Origin: Melanopsichium pennsylvanicum
Lineage: Eukaryota > Basidiomycota > Ustilaginomycetes > Ustilaginales
Assembly (NCBI GenBank): GCA_900208305.1
Contig: OAPG01000002.1
Location: 62,001-126,000, forward strand
Direction of reading: 5' to 3'
DNA length: 64,000 nt
The stretch's first letter is position 1. Every line of letters begins with the position of its first letter. The notes beneath the pieces were generated by a model. It searched no databases. It was given only the letters and a program-made list of their open reading frames with translations, and was not told the origin of the DNA. This document shows, piece by piece, positions 32,721 through 44,112 of this stretch. Made by a program: the position numbers and the translations under genes.

Positions 32721-33317
32721 ATATACAACGAATCTTGTGCCCACACCCTTCCCCCTCTTCTCACTTTGGCATGATATTCCAATCTTTCCTTTCTTTCTTT
32801 CTTTGTTTCTTTTTTTCTTTTTTTCTTTTATGTTTTCTCAATTTGAACTTGAATCACTTTAACCACGTCGATCAATCCAACAATCCAAGAATCAATCCAT
32901 CAATACGAATTGTAAGGTGTGGAATGTTGGGTTTTTGCTTAACGACGATGACATTATGGGAGGGGGATGATGCTTAAAATGTACAACGACAAAAAAAAAA
33001 AAAAAAAAAAAGGGCGAATTTTGTTATCGTATGTGTGTAAGATAAATTGGAAGGGGAGGTTTTTATTATTATTTATTTATCTGCCATTTCCATGAATCCC
33101 TTTCGTTAGGTCGTTGAATTTTTTTATTTTTTTTTCACAATGTTTCGAATACCAAAAAAATGATCAAGATGCGAATCAATTCACCACACTAAAAGTCTGG
33201 TCACACAAAAAAAAAAAAAAAAAAAAAGAGTAAAAGAGGAAGAGGAAGAGGATTGGTTTTCGCATATACCAATATTATATATATATATATTTTGATGCGA
33301 CAATTTTTTTTTCTCCT
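32721..33317. other. Intergenic between convergent SerRS and uS8 genes
   Basis: AT-rich, with poly-A runs near 32991-33010 and 33208-33226 and a TA repeat near 33280. No gene seen. Confidence 0.55.
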
Positions 33318-34441
33318 TTAATAGAAGAAACCAAGAATTTTACCAGCAACATGCTTACGACGAGCCTCTTCATGATCCATAATACCAGCCGAAGTGGTCA
33401 AAACCACATAACCAAACGAACGAGCCGGAAGCAACTGTTGAACCCAATTCTCAATTTGTCCAAGTTGAACGTTAAACCTAGGCGAAATAACTCCACACTT
33501 GTTAATACGTCCATTCAACTGAATAACAACTTTACCCGAACGATGATCATCCACCTCCTCAAACTCTCCAATGTAACCTTTTCATTTTTAAAAAAAAAAG
33601 AAATTACCCCAAAACAATTGAAAAGAAAGAAAGAAAAAAAAAGGGTTAGTTTCATTCTCATGAGAAGGAAGCCAGATGTAAAGGGAAAAAAGGAATGAGT
33701 ATGAGAAATGGGGAGAGTGAAGGGGAAAGGGGGTTAAAATGTGGCACGCCGAAAAATTTGCGCAAAGATTTGGAAAATAAAAGAAATAAATACCTCCACG
33801 CGGTAAGCATAGCAATTGCTTAAAATTTGCTCTTCCGGAAGCCTTAAAGATGAACTATGGTATGTGTAACCCTCCCCCTCCCTCATTCCTTCTATCAAAG
33901 ACATTAGGAGGAGGCAAGGTACAAGCCAAATGCCCATTAGTTATAACTCCGGAGTTGCATCCATCCTATCCCCATCTCTCTCTCTCTCCTATTTTCACTC
34001 CATTGTGTAATTCATCCAGACTCAATGTCCTCCCTCAAAAAAAGAAAAAAAAAGACCCAAAAGGTGGATCTCCTTTGATTTGATGTATCGGACGATGTGC
34101 TACTTGGATGCGAGTAAAGAAAGTTGCCAAGGGGGGAGGGAGGGTACGGGGAATGGAAATGGGGAACCAACAATGGGTGGAAGAAACTTACCGTGCTTCT
34201 GCATAACGGAAAGGAATTTGATGACGACCTTGGACGAAGGTCGGACAAGCACTTGACGCTTACCCTTGCGCTCGGCGTTGACAATGCTGTTAAGAGCGTC
34301 GTTCTGCAACCGCCCAAAAAATTCCCATGATAATGATTGTTGATACTTGGGGTCAGCTTCAAAGTTGTCAAAAATTACTACTTGAGGCGATAATAATGAT
34401 GTTGGTATGCGGATACGTACGAGAACGGAGATGCGAACCAT
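33318..34441 (-). CDS. RPS22: 40S ribosomal protein uS8 (S15a/S22)
   Basis: Three exons, 34441-34421, 34303-34192 and 33577-33318, give 130 residues, exactly the family length. Exon 1 encodes only the seven residues MVRISVL. Exon 2 begins [15 protein letters not shown], and exon 3 begins within GYIGEFE and ends KILGFFY. The terminal [13 protein letters not shown] segment is typical of eukaryotic uS8. Introns are 117 and 614 nt. The second uses an AAAG acceptor. uS8 binds the central domain of 18S rRNA in the small subunit. The gene is divergent from eS17. Confidence 0.96.
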
Positions 34442-35789
34442 GATGGGCGGAAGGATATGGATCTACTGGGCAGGTACAGGCAAAAAAAATGAGAGAGAGA
34501 TGTGGCAAGGTGGAAGGATGATGAAAGGTAGGTATAGGTGTGTTAGTTGAGAAGGGGGAGACCTGTTCTGCACCAGTCGGTATAATACTATTGACGTTCC
34601 CAATCGAGCCGGGCCCAAACCGAGCCGGGTTGGAAAGACACGCGACACAGGGGGGCAGGAAGCGGGGGTTTGGGGGTGGCCAATAGATGGATCTGGAGAG
34701 GTACAGGTCGACTGTGTTTAAACGTGCGCATGTGTTACAGGCGAGCTAATGGTCGATCGAGTGTCGGAACGTGATGGTATGCTGATGTATGGCGTGCTGT
34801 TTGTTTGCACAGATATGCAATCCCATATATGTGTAGAATGTCGATGTTTGGGCGTACACATAGGTCCAGGATGAACTGTGGCCAACGTACATGTCAAGCA
34901 ATCACGCTGGTGCGAGTTGAATTGGCGAGTTTGAAGGTTTAATCATGTCGATATGTATAATGTTGATTCAATATGGCTGCTTGTGCGTGAATAGCCATCA
35001 TCCGGTATCGAGATGAATCATGAACGTGGTTGGTGCTAAAGTTGGTATCATGATGCGAATGTACTACGCTATACTACTGGCAGTTGGTGCTGGGAGGAGG
35101 TCGAATGTGGATTTGAGGTGGATGTGAAGCTCCCTGTGTGCGTGTGCGTTGGGAACGTGTATGTATGTATTGTATGATATCTACTAACCTTGAAGAGGTG
35201 CTGAAAAGGTGACCGGTTGATGAGAGTCAAAGTAGAAGAAGACAAGTTTGGCAACGCTGCTTGATGGTGATGAGCATGGTCGGTTTCAACTTGCACATTC
35301 ACTCACTCTCACACATAACCGACACCAACAAAAACCCACTATACTGTGCAATTCAGCCATTTCACCATTCTTGACAATCTTTGGCATCTTCTCGGTGCTC
35401 ATTAGCTTGACACACTTGGCACACTCGTAAACTTGACCAAATCACACACTTGAAATAATAATAATAATAATAAATTCAGTATTTTACAACACTCTCTTGT
35501 ATCCGAAGTCACGTGAATGATAGTTCGGCCGAGGTTTAAAAGTAGCGAAGGGTTTAGTGAATTGGGTCAGAGTGTGTGCAAATTGGTCCGGGCAGAACAA
35601 AGGCGATGGAAAGATACAGTAGAGTAATTTACACGACACTGAGTCGAGTCTCTGTGTGTGTGTGAGAGCGCCAAAGTGTGAGGCTAAGTGAGTGTGTCAG
35701 CCCAATACTTAGTTTACTCGTCATCAACCCTTCTTCATCACGATCACACTTTCCCGTCACCTCACTCTAAACCTCAAGAATCATCCAAC
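34442..35789. promoter_or_regulatory. Divergent promoter region of uS8 and eS17
   Basis: 1.35 kb with no supported gene, between two ribosomal-protein starts. It holds CACGTG (35510-35515) and TCGGCCGAGGT (35525-35535), plus an AAT repeat near 35455-35473. Confidence 0.55.
35510..35535 (+). promoter_or_regulatory. Candidate ribosomal-protein promoter module (E-box + CGGCCG)
   Basis: CACGTG at 35510-35515 and TCGGCCGAGGT at 35525-35535, about 255 bp before the eS17 ATG. It is the second copy of the pair seen at 27374-27392. The 11-mer is in the same strand orientation, but the order of the two motifs is reversed. Confidence 0.45.
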
Positions 35790-37145
35790 ATGGTAAGCAT
35801 CGCCATACACTAGCATGTACAACTACACATGCAACGCGAGTTGCACAGCATCAGCACCACCATCAGCAGCATCAGCAGCATCACCAATGATCCACAACCC
35901 ACAACCCCACAGCATCAATTTGGACAGCACCTCATCTACTAAGATGAATCATTATCATCCTTCGACATACAATCTCGTAATACTACTGCACACGATTCAA
36001 GCACACACACAGCAAAACACAACTAGGACTAGCAGCCATTACCACTGCAGAATCGGCACGCAAATCATATAAATTCACAAGCCTAGGTGCCCCCATCATT
36101 GTCGTACAAACCAGCCAATGTCTATCAGAATTCCATTTGATATTGTTCAAATGATCGCGTCGTCATAAGGCACAGCGCTGCTTTTATAAACCACATCGAA
36201 ACAGTTGCACATGACAACCGAGCAGATCCGACAAGTTCCCGTGACTACAAACAATACAGCACAAGATACATACCCCCCAAAACAGTCACCCACATCACGC
36301 CATCTTGATCGCCCTAGCATCATCCTCTGTATCGCATCCAGAGCTCATCGCAGTCCGACCTTACAGATTTGGTATGCCTCCGCCCACAACTCACTCCCGC
36401 GCGACTGCGGCTATATTATCATGCCAGCCACCTCAACACGAACCCAAACACACAACAGAAACAGTCTCACATCTCACACACTCGCCGCGTCTGCACTTGC
36501 ACATTGTCACCCCACCACTACCATCCGAGCCGCTTCTTCAACAATCGTTCGACCTGCTGGTGCTGGTGCTGCTGTAGTCTCGTTCCAACTCGTGCCGTTG
36601 CATCGACCTAGCATCATCTCTCGCAATAGCCATCAATCTTGAATCTCGCTTTGCTTTGCGACAATTTGCTGACCAACGCCTTTTTTTCCCGCTCCATCTC
36701 GGCACAATAGGGTCGCGTTCGCACCAAGACTACCAAGCGAGCTTCTCGCGTTCTCATCGAGAAGTACTACCCTCGTCTCTCTTCGGTCGACTTCCACCAG
36801 AACAAGCGTGTGATTGACGAGGTTGCCATCATCCCTTCCAAGCGTCTCCGCAACAAGATTGCTGGATTCACCACTCACCTTATGAAGCGTATCCAGCGCG
36901 GTCCCGTTCGCGGTATCTCGTTCAAGCTTCAGGAGGAGGAGCGTGAGCGCAAGGATCAGTACGTTCCTGAGGTGTCTGCTCTTGACACTTCGGCTCCTGG
37001 TAGCCTCGAGGTCGACCCCGACACCAAGGACATGCTTCGCAGCTTTGGCTTCGACAGCCTTCCCGTCAGCGTCTCGGCTCCCGTCACTGCTTACCAGGCT
37101 CCCGAGCGACGTGGCCGTCACGTCCCCGGTGCCGGTCGCCGATAA
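35790..37145 (+). CDS. RPS17: 40S ribosomal protein eS17
   Basis: Exon 1 is the ATG alone (35790-35792), followed directly by GTAAGC. Exon 2 is 36711-37145. The product has 145 residues beginning [14 protein letters not shown], with the [18 protein letters not shown] and RLRNKIAGF segments of eS17. The intron is 918 nt, the longest in the window. eS17 lies in the 40S beak/head region. Without the splice, exon 2 would have to start at an internal Met around residue 34 and lose the conserved N-terminus. I found no RNA gene in the intron. Confidence 0.95.
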
Positions 37146-37451
37146 GCGTTATCCAGCTTTTTTTAGTGCACAAACTCGCCACTCCGAATGTTTTCCGCAC
37201 TTGCTATTGATCCGATCTTGACGCTTCATTTCCGAAAATGGAAAGCGCATTGGGTTACGTTCCAAATGCAAGATGTGGACATATATGTAATACCATCATC
37301 AATCCCATTCGCATCATCATCTTTATAAAGACTTCTGTCTCGTTGCACAGAGTTTTCAAACGCACACACAAACACATACACATACACACGCACTTAGCAT
37401 GAGCATGGTCGTAGAACACCGTGCCTTGACTTTTAGCTCTACTGCAACACC

Positions 37452-37504
<53 letters not shown>

Positions 37505-37919
37505 ACAACCAAAATGAAACCGGATACCTCGCAGAAGAGGGATCCCTTTTAGGCTCTGAACCTTGTCGTCCGTGTTGGATCTCGTGGCATTGTGAGGAGT
37601 ATCATTCTCTTACTCGCTTTATCGTTTTCATAAAAAGTGTGAGAAGCAAGGTGAGCGCAGCGACAATCGCACTCTGTCAGCAAGCTTTTAGCTAATATGT
37701 GAAAAGCGGGATGCGTGTCCAAGATGGGTAATGTAGCGAAATGCGTGCAAAAAGGCGCATCTTTTGTTGTTCCGGTGGGAACCTTTCTCCTTTCAGATTT
37801 TGTCCCATCACGGCATCTTTATCTCCCCCTTTATACTGGCGTCTTTGTTCATCTTTCTTGTCAAACACGGTAGCCATGCTATCCACTCTCTGAGCTTCGA
37901 CAACATTCAAAAGCGAGAG
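37146..37919. other. Intergenic: eS17 3' flank and exonuclease promoter
   Basis: No gene. Contains a long CA microsatellite (37453-37499). Confidence 0.5.
37453..37499. repeat. CA dinucleotide microsatellite
   Basis: About 23 uninterrupted AC units. Confidence 0.95.
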
Positions 37920-40379
37920 ATGAAGTTGACAGCATGTCTGCTCTCGCGCCACATTCCTTTTCAACAAGCTCAAAATGGTTTACTCAAACTTGGATCATGT
38001 AGCACTGTTTTTCATCGAATCGTGTTGAATCTGCCTCGAGCTTCGAGAGCGTATCACGGCAAGTCTTTTGCTGCAAACGAATCCAATTGGGATATCGATC
38101 TTCTCCAAGAGATGCGGTCCTCAACCAATCGCAAACCCGTTGTTGGTGGTGCCAAACGAGCACCAAAGACATGGACTTCCACCCATGGCAACCGGTTCGA
38201 ACCCTCCTCCTCCTCCTCCTCCTCCTCCTCCTCCACCTCAGCCTACTCGAGAGCAGCAACCAAGAAACAGTATCGACCGAACGTTTTCGCACCTACCGCT
38301 GCACAACTTGCAAGAGAGACCGAACGTCAGGAGCTCGAATTGGGACTTGAAGTCTACTCGCACAAGTCTCCTGCTGGACCACCACACATGTATGGTACAC
38401 CTTTCCTAGCACCTTTGTGCAAACCTTGGTCTTCTTCGTTCACTCTCGATTCAAATTTGAATCATGTGACTCGCAATAAGACAGAGCGACTCAAAGCACC
38501 CTTGTTGGCGTACACCAACAACCCAGATGAAGCAGTTGACCTACTTTCGTGCCTTGGTCCTGGACCTATGGGTCTTGATCTCGAGTGGAATGTTGATTTC
38601 CGCAAGGGTGCCAAACCAACTGCCTTACTTCAAATTTGCTCACCCGTTCTCATCGTCATCGTTCACCTTTCTGCTATGAATCACTACATCCCACCCATCC
38701 TTCGTTCGATCCTTCAAGACGCCACCATCATCAAAACCGGCGTTGCCATTAAAAATGACGCACTCAAACTCCAAAGAGATTTCGGTATCAACACACGCAA
38801 CATTGTCGAACTTTCCAACTTGGCCAAACTCGCACAACCATACAGGTGGAAAAGTGCAGGACCACTGATAGCGTTGAGGGATTTGACGAGGGTGTATCTG
38901 GGAAAAAAATTGAGCAAGGATCAAGTCAGGACAAGTGATTGGGAAAGGTGGCCTTTGAGTGATCAACAAGTCGAATATGCTGCGAGCGATACGCTAGTGG
39001 GGTTGGAGGTGCTAAGAGCGATCTGTGAGTATTTTAAGCCAGCAACTACTCGTCTAGTTGACGGTGATAACTTAGTTGGCAAGGGTAAAGGGGTAACACG
39101 CGGCAATAAAGATAGATTGTTGGGAAACAATAGTCATGATGATGACAGTAATGAAGCAGGAATTGCGACACAGGCCATGGAATTGGAAACGGCGTTAAAA
39201 CTGAGTTCGTATGATTTGCATCAGGAAAGGATGGAATATGGTTCAGCGAACAGGACAAGGGAGAACTTGAGGATTGCTTTGGAGGATTTAAAAGCCGTGC
39301 CTCAAGTATCATTATCATCAGCGCACCCAGTGCAAAAAGTGGCTTCAGTACCACAAAACCAACCATCAACACCTCAAAAAAGGATCTCCAAGACAAAACC
39401 ACCACCACCACCACCACTACACAAGGTTAACCCTGCTGTACCACCCATCAAGAAAGTCAAAACAACCAACAAAACCGATACCAATGTAGAAGGCGAATCG
39501 AGTGACGATGGTATCAAGGTGACCAAAGTGGTGCGACCTCATTCCATCGAAGCAGTAAGACACTGGTTATATGGTTCGCAAACTTTGACTCAAGTGGCTT
39601 CGATGTATGGTCTTGATCAAAGCTCGATTGCCTTTTACCTCTTGGTTGCGTTGCACAAGGCTCAAGTTGACTCAGATTCGCAAATGACAGAAACAGGAAG
39701 CAATTCGAAAGCAGGCCAAATTTTGAAAGATTTTTTGCCAGAGCAACGAATACGGCTATTGAACGAGTTGGTTGCAGCAGGTTCAGAATGCCGAAAGATG
39801 AGAGCGAATTTTCGAGGTTTTGCCAGACAAATGGGTTGGAACGAGATTGATACGCAACAAAGTGATGTTGATGATAGTGATCAAGAGAAAAAAGCACATG
39901 GTCTTTTACAATTCAAGGGAGCCAAAATTTGCGATCAAATGGAGAGCAGTGACGACGAAGGATTTAGCGTGACCAAAGTTGTATTACGATCTCACGAAAG
40001 AGCAATGCATCGATGGCTTTATGAAAATCGAACACTCGCTCAAGTAGCATCGTTGTCCAAGATCAAACAAAATACCACTGCACAATATCTCGTCAAAGCG
40101 CTAATGCAAGCAGAAGCTAAAGCGCAAAAACAAGGAAAAAATGCGACGACGATTCTGGATGATTTTACACTCAAACAAAGGGTGCGACTGGAAAATGAGC
40201 TAATTGAAGCGGGACAAAGTGTAAAAACTTCAACGAGTCAATTTAGAATATTTGCAAAGAGGATGGGTTGGAACCAAGTTAGCCAGAACAAGCAACTTGT
40301 TGATCAAGGTCAAGGTCAAGGTCAAGGTGAAAATCAAGATGGTAGCGAGAAAGTCGACGAGATTGAGGCTAATATTTAA
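37920..40379 (+). CDS. WRN-like 3'-5' exonuclease (DEDDy) with duplicated HTH-like C-terminal domain
   Basis: 819 residues from the ATG at 37920. The exonuclease domain spans about 205-375, with Asp220 and Glu222 (GLDLEW), Asp280 and Tyr353/Asp357 (YAASD), a complete DEDDy set. It most resembles the WRN exonuclease. After a low-complexity linker come two copies of an about 105-residue unit at roughly 532-642 and 682-790. Each starts VTKVV, has a WLY...TLTQVAS / WLY...TLAQVAS helix-turn-helix-like core and ends in FARQMGWN / FAKRMGWN. The repeat looks like the HTH domain at the C-terminus of some RecQ-family helicases (inference). No helicase domain is present. The first about 45 residues are basic and Ser/Leu-rich and end in RASRAYHGK, so mitochondrial import is possible. 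A Gly-Gln repeat lies near the C-terminus. Confidence 0.85.
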   Translation: MKLTACLLSRHIPFQQAQNGLLKLGSCSTVFHRIVLNLPRASRAYHGKSFAANESNWDIDLLQEMRSSTNRKPVVGGAKRAPKTWTSTHGNRFEPSSSSSSSSSSTSAYSRAATKKQYRPNVFAPTAAQLARETERQELELGLEVYSHKSPAGPPHMYGTPFLAPLCKPWSSSFTLDSNLNHVTRNKTERLKAPLLAYTNNPDEAVDLLSCLGPGPMGLDLEWNVDFRKGAKPTALLQICSPVLIVIVHLSAMNHYIPPILRSILQDATIIKTGVAIKNDALKLQRDFGINTRNIVELSNLAKLAQPYRWKSAGPLIALRDLTRVYLGKKLSKDQVRTSDWERWPLSDQQVEYAASDTLVGLEVLRAICEYFKPATTRLVDGDNLVGKGKGVTRGNKDRLLGNNSHDDDSNEAGIATQAMELETALKLSSYDLHQERMEYGSANRTRENLRIALEDLKAVPQVSLSSAHPVQKVASVPQNQPSTPQKRISKTKPPPPPPLHKVNPAVPPIKKVKTTNKTDTNVEGESSDDGIKVTKVVRPHSIEAVRHWLYGSQTLTQVASMYGLDQSSIAFYLLVALHKAQVDSDSQMTETGSNSKAGQILKDFLPEQRIRLLNELVAAGSECRKMRANFRGFARQMGWNEIDTQQSDVDDSDQEKKAHGLLQFKGAKICDQMESSDDEGFSVTKVVLRSHERAMHRWLYENRTLAQVASLSKIKQNTTAQYLVKALMQAEAKAQKQGKNATTILDDFTLKQRVRLENELIEAGQSVKTSTSQFRIFAKRMGWNQVSQNKQLVDQGQGQGQGENQDGSEKVDEIEANI

Positions 40380-40794
40380 AGTTCGGCTAAAGATATGGTT
40401 GCAAAAACAACATGAACAACAACAACACTATTTTCGAGATGGGATTTTATCTCACCATCACCACTTGCGCCAAAGGAAAAGCAAGCTCCAACAGAAAGCG
40501 ACGATGGTATTTGCTAGGAAAGAATGAAATACATTACCACTTGCAAAGAGGAGGCAGTGACAAAAAAAAACAGAAGAACAAGAACCCAAAAAAAAAAAAA
40601 AAGATATAGTTGAGATTTTGCGAGATCAGAACTCACAATAGCCTCAGCGCAAAACTCAGAACCCCTAATCCTTTTAACCCCTTGCGACTGCCGCTGATGG
40701 TATTGTGCAGAACATCACCATGACTCTGATTTTTTTTTTTTTTTTTTTTTTTAACTTGACCTTTACCACTTCAAACAATCACGCATTTCATCAC

Positions 40795-40840
<46 letters not shown>

Positions 40841-40986
40841 CCGTGTTCAATAAAGATAGAACCAAAAGGTTGGATCACTCCTGTTGTTGTGTACGATATC
40901 TCCAAAGAAATCTACCCTAGCATTTTGAAAACTTGAGAATTATTGTACGGATTAAAGTGTTTTTTTATTTTATTTTATCTATCTAT
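40380..40986. other. Intergenic between convergent exonuclease and prefoldin genes
   Basis: Simple-sequence rich: a poly-A run near 40590, a poly-T run near 40731-40752 and a CT/TA repeat. No gene seen. Confidence 0.55.
40794..40840. repeat. Compound CT / TA repeat
   Basis: A CT run passes directly into a TA run. Confidence 0.95.
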
Positions 40987-41728
40987 TTATACTGAACTTG
41001 GTGCTGGTACAACATGTTGTTGCTTTGCTTGTTGCTGTTGCAATGCTACGATCTATCAAAGTTGATTTAAAATCTTATCTTTATTGGTGTTAGTGATCAA
41101 CCCAACCAAGTGAAGTGTGATTGATATGATAGAAGGGCCAAACTTACATGATTTTTTTTCTTTTCCGTCTTATCTGTCAAGTCTTTGATCTGAGTCTCCA
41201 CCCTTGTACTAATCATATATCCAACAACATCATGTTGATTATCAGCATTGGTCTATAAAAAATAAAATAAAATAAAAACTTAACTTACATTTCATCTTTG
41301 ATAAATTCGATCCTTTTGTCAACATTGGTTTTAGCTTCGATTTGATCTTGTTTGACCAAGACGGGACCAATGAGTTTGTACACTTGATTGTTTTGAGTGA
41401 GTTTACGGAATTCGTTGGAAACCTGGTTGTTTTCCCTAAGTTGAGAGTCGAGCGCTTGTCTTGCTTCCACTGCTGTTTGAAACGCTATGCGGCGAGATAG
41501 GTAAAGGTAGTACATGTATAGTGTGAGTTAAAGTCACAGCTATATTATGAGGTGAGAGCGGATTGCATCGTGATGATGATGATGAGTCGAGCAGTGGATG
41601 ATGGGTTTTGGGGTATGACGATTAAAAGGGGGGCGCTAAGTGTGATTTGTATAATCTGTTCGGGCTGAAAAAAGGGGAATAGACTCACAGCCTTGCAACT
41701 TTTGATACTCTGCTACTGCGGCTTCCAT
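40987..41728 (-). CDS. YKE2: Prefoldin subunit 6 (KE2-like), four exons
   Basis: Exons 41728-41689, 41484-41289, 41208-41148 and 41052-40987 join in phase to give 120 residues, close to the usual 110-130. The core reads ENNQVSNEFRKL, then YKLIGPVLVKQDQIEA, the beta-hairpin signature of beta-type prefoldin subunits, between two coiled-coil helices. The C-terminal helix is supplied by exons 3 and 4, and the tail is Gln-rich. Prefoldin is a hexameric chaperone that hands actin and tubulin to the CCT chaperonin. For exon 3 the nearer AG (TATAG) gives a premature stop; the acceptor ending GATTAG restores ITRVETQIKDL, which fits the family. Confidence 0.9.
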
Positions 41729-42097
41729 GTTGAATTGAGCGTTGGGTGATTGCTTGAAAGCTGTGGTTGTAGATTGGATATAGATGGTGTTGGGAGAGAG
41801 ATAGATGTGTGAGTTGGGTTTTCATTTATTTAAATATTTAGAACGTGTTCTTCTAGCCCCGATAGGGTTCACCAAAGGATCGGGGTGTTTCACACTGTGA
41901 AAGTGCATTCCACTTTTTTTTTTTCCTCCACTTGAGCATACAGTAAAATTATATACAATAATGATACACTTTTTCTTTCTTTCGTGGTTTCTCTCTCATT
42001 CCTCTTCTGATTCACCATCACCACCATCATCATCTCCTCTTTTGTTTCTCTTTCTTTCTCTCTCAATACCTCGGTTGAGAGGATTGGATCACCCACT
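41729..42097. promoter_or_regulatory. Divergent promoter of prefoldin 6 and tRNA ligase
   Basis: About 370 bp. CT-rich on the plus strand near the tRNA ligase start. No gene. Confidence 0.45.
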
Positions 42098-44080
42098 ATG
42101 TCAACCACAGATACATCCAAGTCTGTATCCAACGAACACGACGACACGCTCAAAGTCCCAAACAGCCCCACAACCGCTTTGGCTGCTCTATCCCTCAATC
42201 ACGCTTCCTCATCTTTCACCTTGACACCAACGCACCTTGCTGAAATCGACAACTCTACAGCACTCGTAGTCGCACTCAACAAAGCTCGTACCGCTCCTAA
42301 ACCACTCATACGCTCCACCCAACACGTTGTAACCACCTCAGATGGCACTCAACATCACCTACTCAGTTGGAAAGTGGCCGAATTCGCCTATCGCAAATCC
42401 ACCTCCACCGATTCAGAACTTCCCACCCTCGCTCGTGGTCTTTTTACTCAGCGTATCAATCAACCCTCTTCATCATCATCATCATCATCATCTTCTTCTT
42501 CTTCTCCTACTTCCTCCAGTCCGACAGACGAATCGGGCGCCAAAAATCGAATCGTGGTTCGCGGTTATGACAAGTTTTTCAACCTCGGCGAAATGCCATG
42601 GACAAAACCTGCCACCATCGCTGACTACACCACTCCTCCCTATGTCATGACTTTCAAGGAAAATGGTTGCATCATCTTCATCTCTGCGCTTTCACCACAT
42701 GAGCTCGTGGTGACGTCCAAACATTCGCTAGGAAACATCGATGGAACTAAAGTCACCCATGCTGAAAAGGGTACACAGTGGATGAACAAACACCTAGCCT
42801 CGGTTGGAAAGACAGAAAAAGATTTAGCCAAACAGTTGTGGCAGACCAACCAAACCGCAGCCTTTGAACTCTGCGACGATTCATTCGAAGAACACGTGCT
42901 GCCATATTCGACCGCCAGGTCCGGGTTGCATTTGCACGGTCTCAATTCTAACACCGCCTTGTTCCGTACTAGCAACATGGACCAAGTCGATACATTTGCC
43001 AAACAATTCGGCTTCATCCCCCCGAGGTGGATCACGCTTCCAAGTTTGCAAGACGTACAGAAGGTGACCGCACAGATCGAACAGACGGGAGCTTGGCAAG
43101 GTGAAGCCATTGAAGGGTTTGTCATTCGTACTCACATGCCGGACAAAGCGAAAATGGAAAAGCTCAAGACCCAAGACCAAAGCGTGGTAAGTCCACCGTA
43201 CGCACCAGGTCAGGCATGGTTCTACAAAGTCAAATTCGATGAACCCTATCTCATGTACAGAGATTGGAGAGAGCTGGCGAGAAAAATGGTCAAGGAGAAA
43301 CAAGATTGGGATGCTAAGGTTGCCGTCGCTTTGCCAAACACTTGTTCCCTCGTCGCTCCCTCCTCCTCCTCCTCCGATCATACACCCGTCTCCATTGATT
43401 CTCCCGACACTTCCACCACCCAAGACGCCTCAACAAAAGGAATCATGTTGGAAGAAGGATGCGTAGCGCAAGCGGAGAGGGAAGCTGAAAAGTCAAAGGC
43501 AGCACTCAAACGCGAGCGAAAACGACAACAAAAGCAACTGGCTAAACAACAAGCCTCGAACAAAGCCGCAGCCCAAGCAGCAGGATTGTTACCTCCATCA
43601 CCTCCTCAACCACGCAGCAAAAGGCCGGAAACGTTGCTCTTCATTCAATGGTGCTATGATCGATTGTACGGAAACCCTACCCTCGGTGTGCACCCGCAGC
43701 CACATCTATTTGCCGGTTTGGCAGCCAACAAAGGCATCATCGCTATGCGTGAGGCGTTCCTCTCCTACCTTACTTCACATCATCCTACGCTTCTTTCTTC
43801 TTCCTCAGACACCACCCCAAACCAGATTTCCAACACTTCTAACGGTCATGAAGCAGAAGAGACAAAAATCATTGACGAGAGACCGTTTACCAAAACACTG
43901 TTGGTACCTGTAGCAGTGCCAGGGTGTGGTAAGACGGTGCTGGGTTTAGCACTGCGCGAGTTGTTTGGTGTTGGATTGGTTCAGTCGGATGATTATAAGA
44001 AAAAGACTGGGTTTCTGAACGCCGTGGAAAAGGATTTACGTTCCCATACCGCTGCTGCTGCTGCTTCGGACAACAACAGC

Positions 44081-44112
<32 letters not shown>

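Noticed and set aside
41209..41288. Alternative 36-nt intron in prefoldin 6 ending at TATAG
   Set aside because: Too short for an intron and leads to a premature stop; the later GATTAG acceptor restores the conserved helix.
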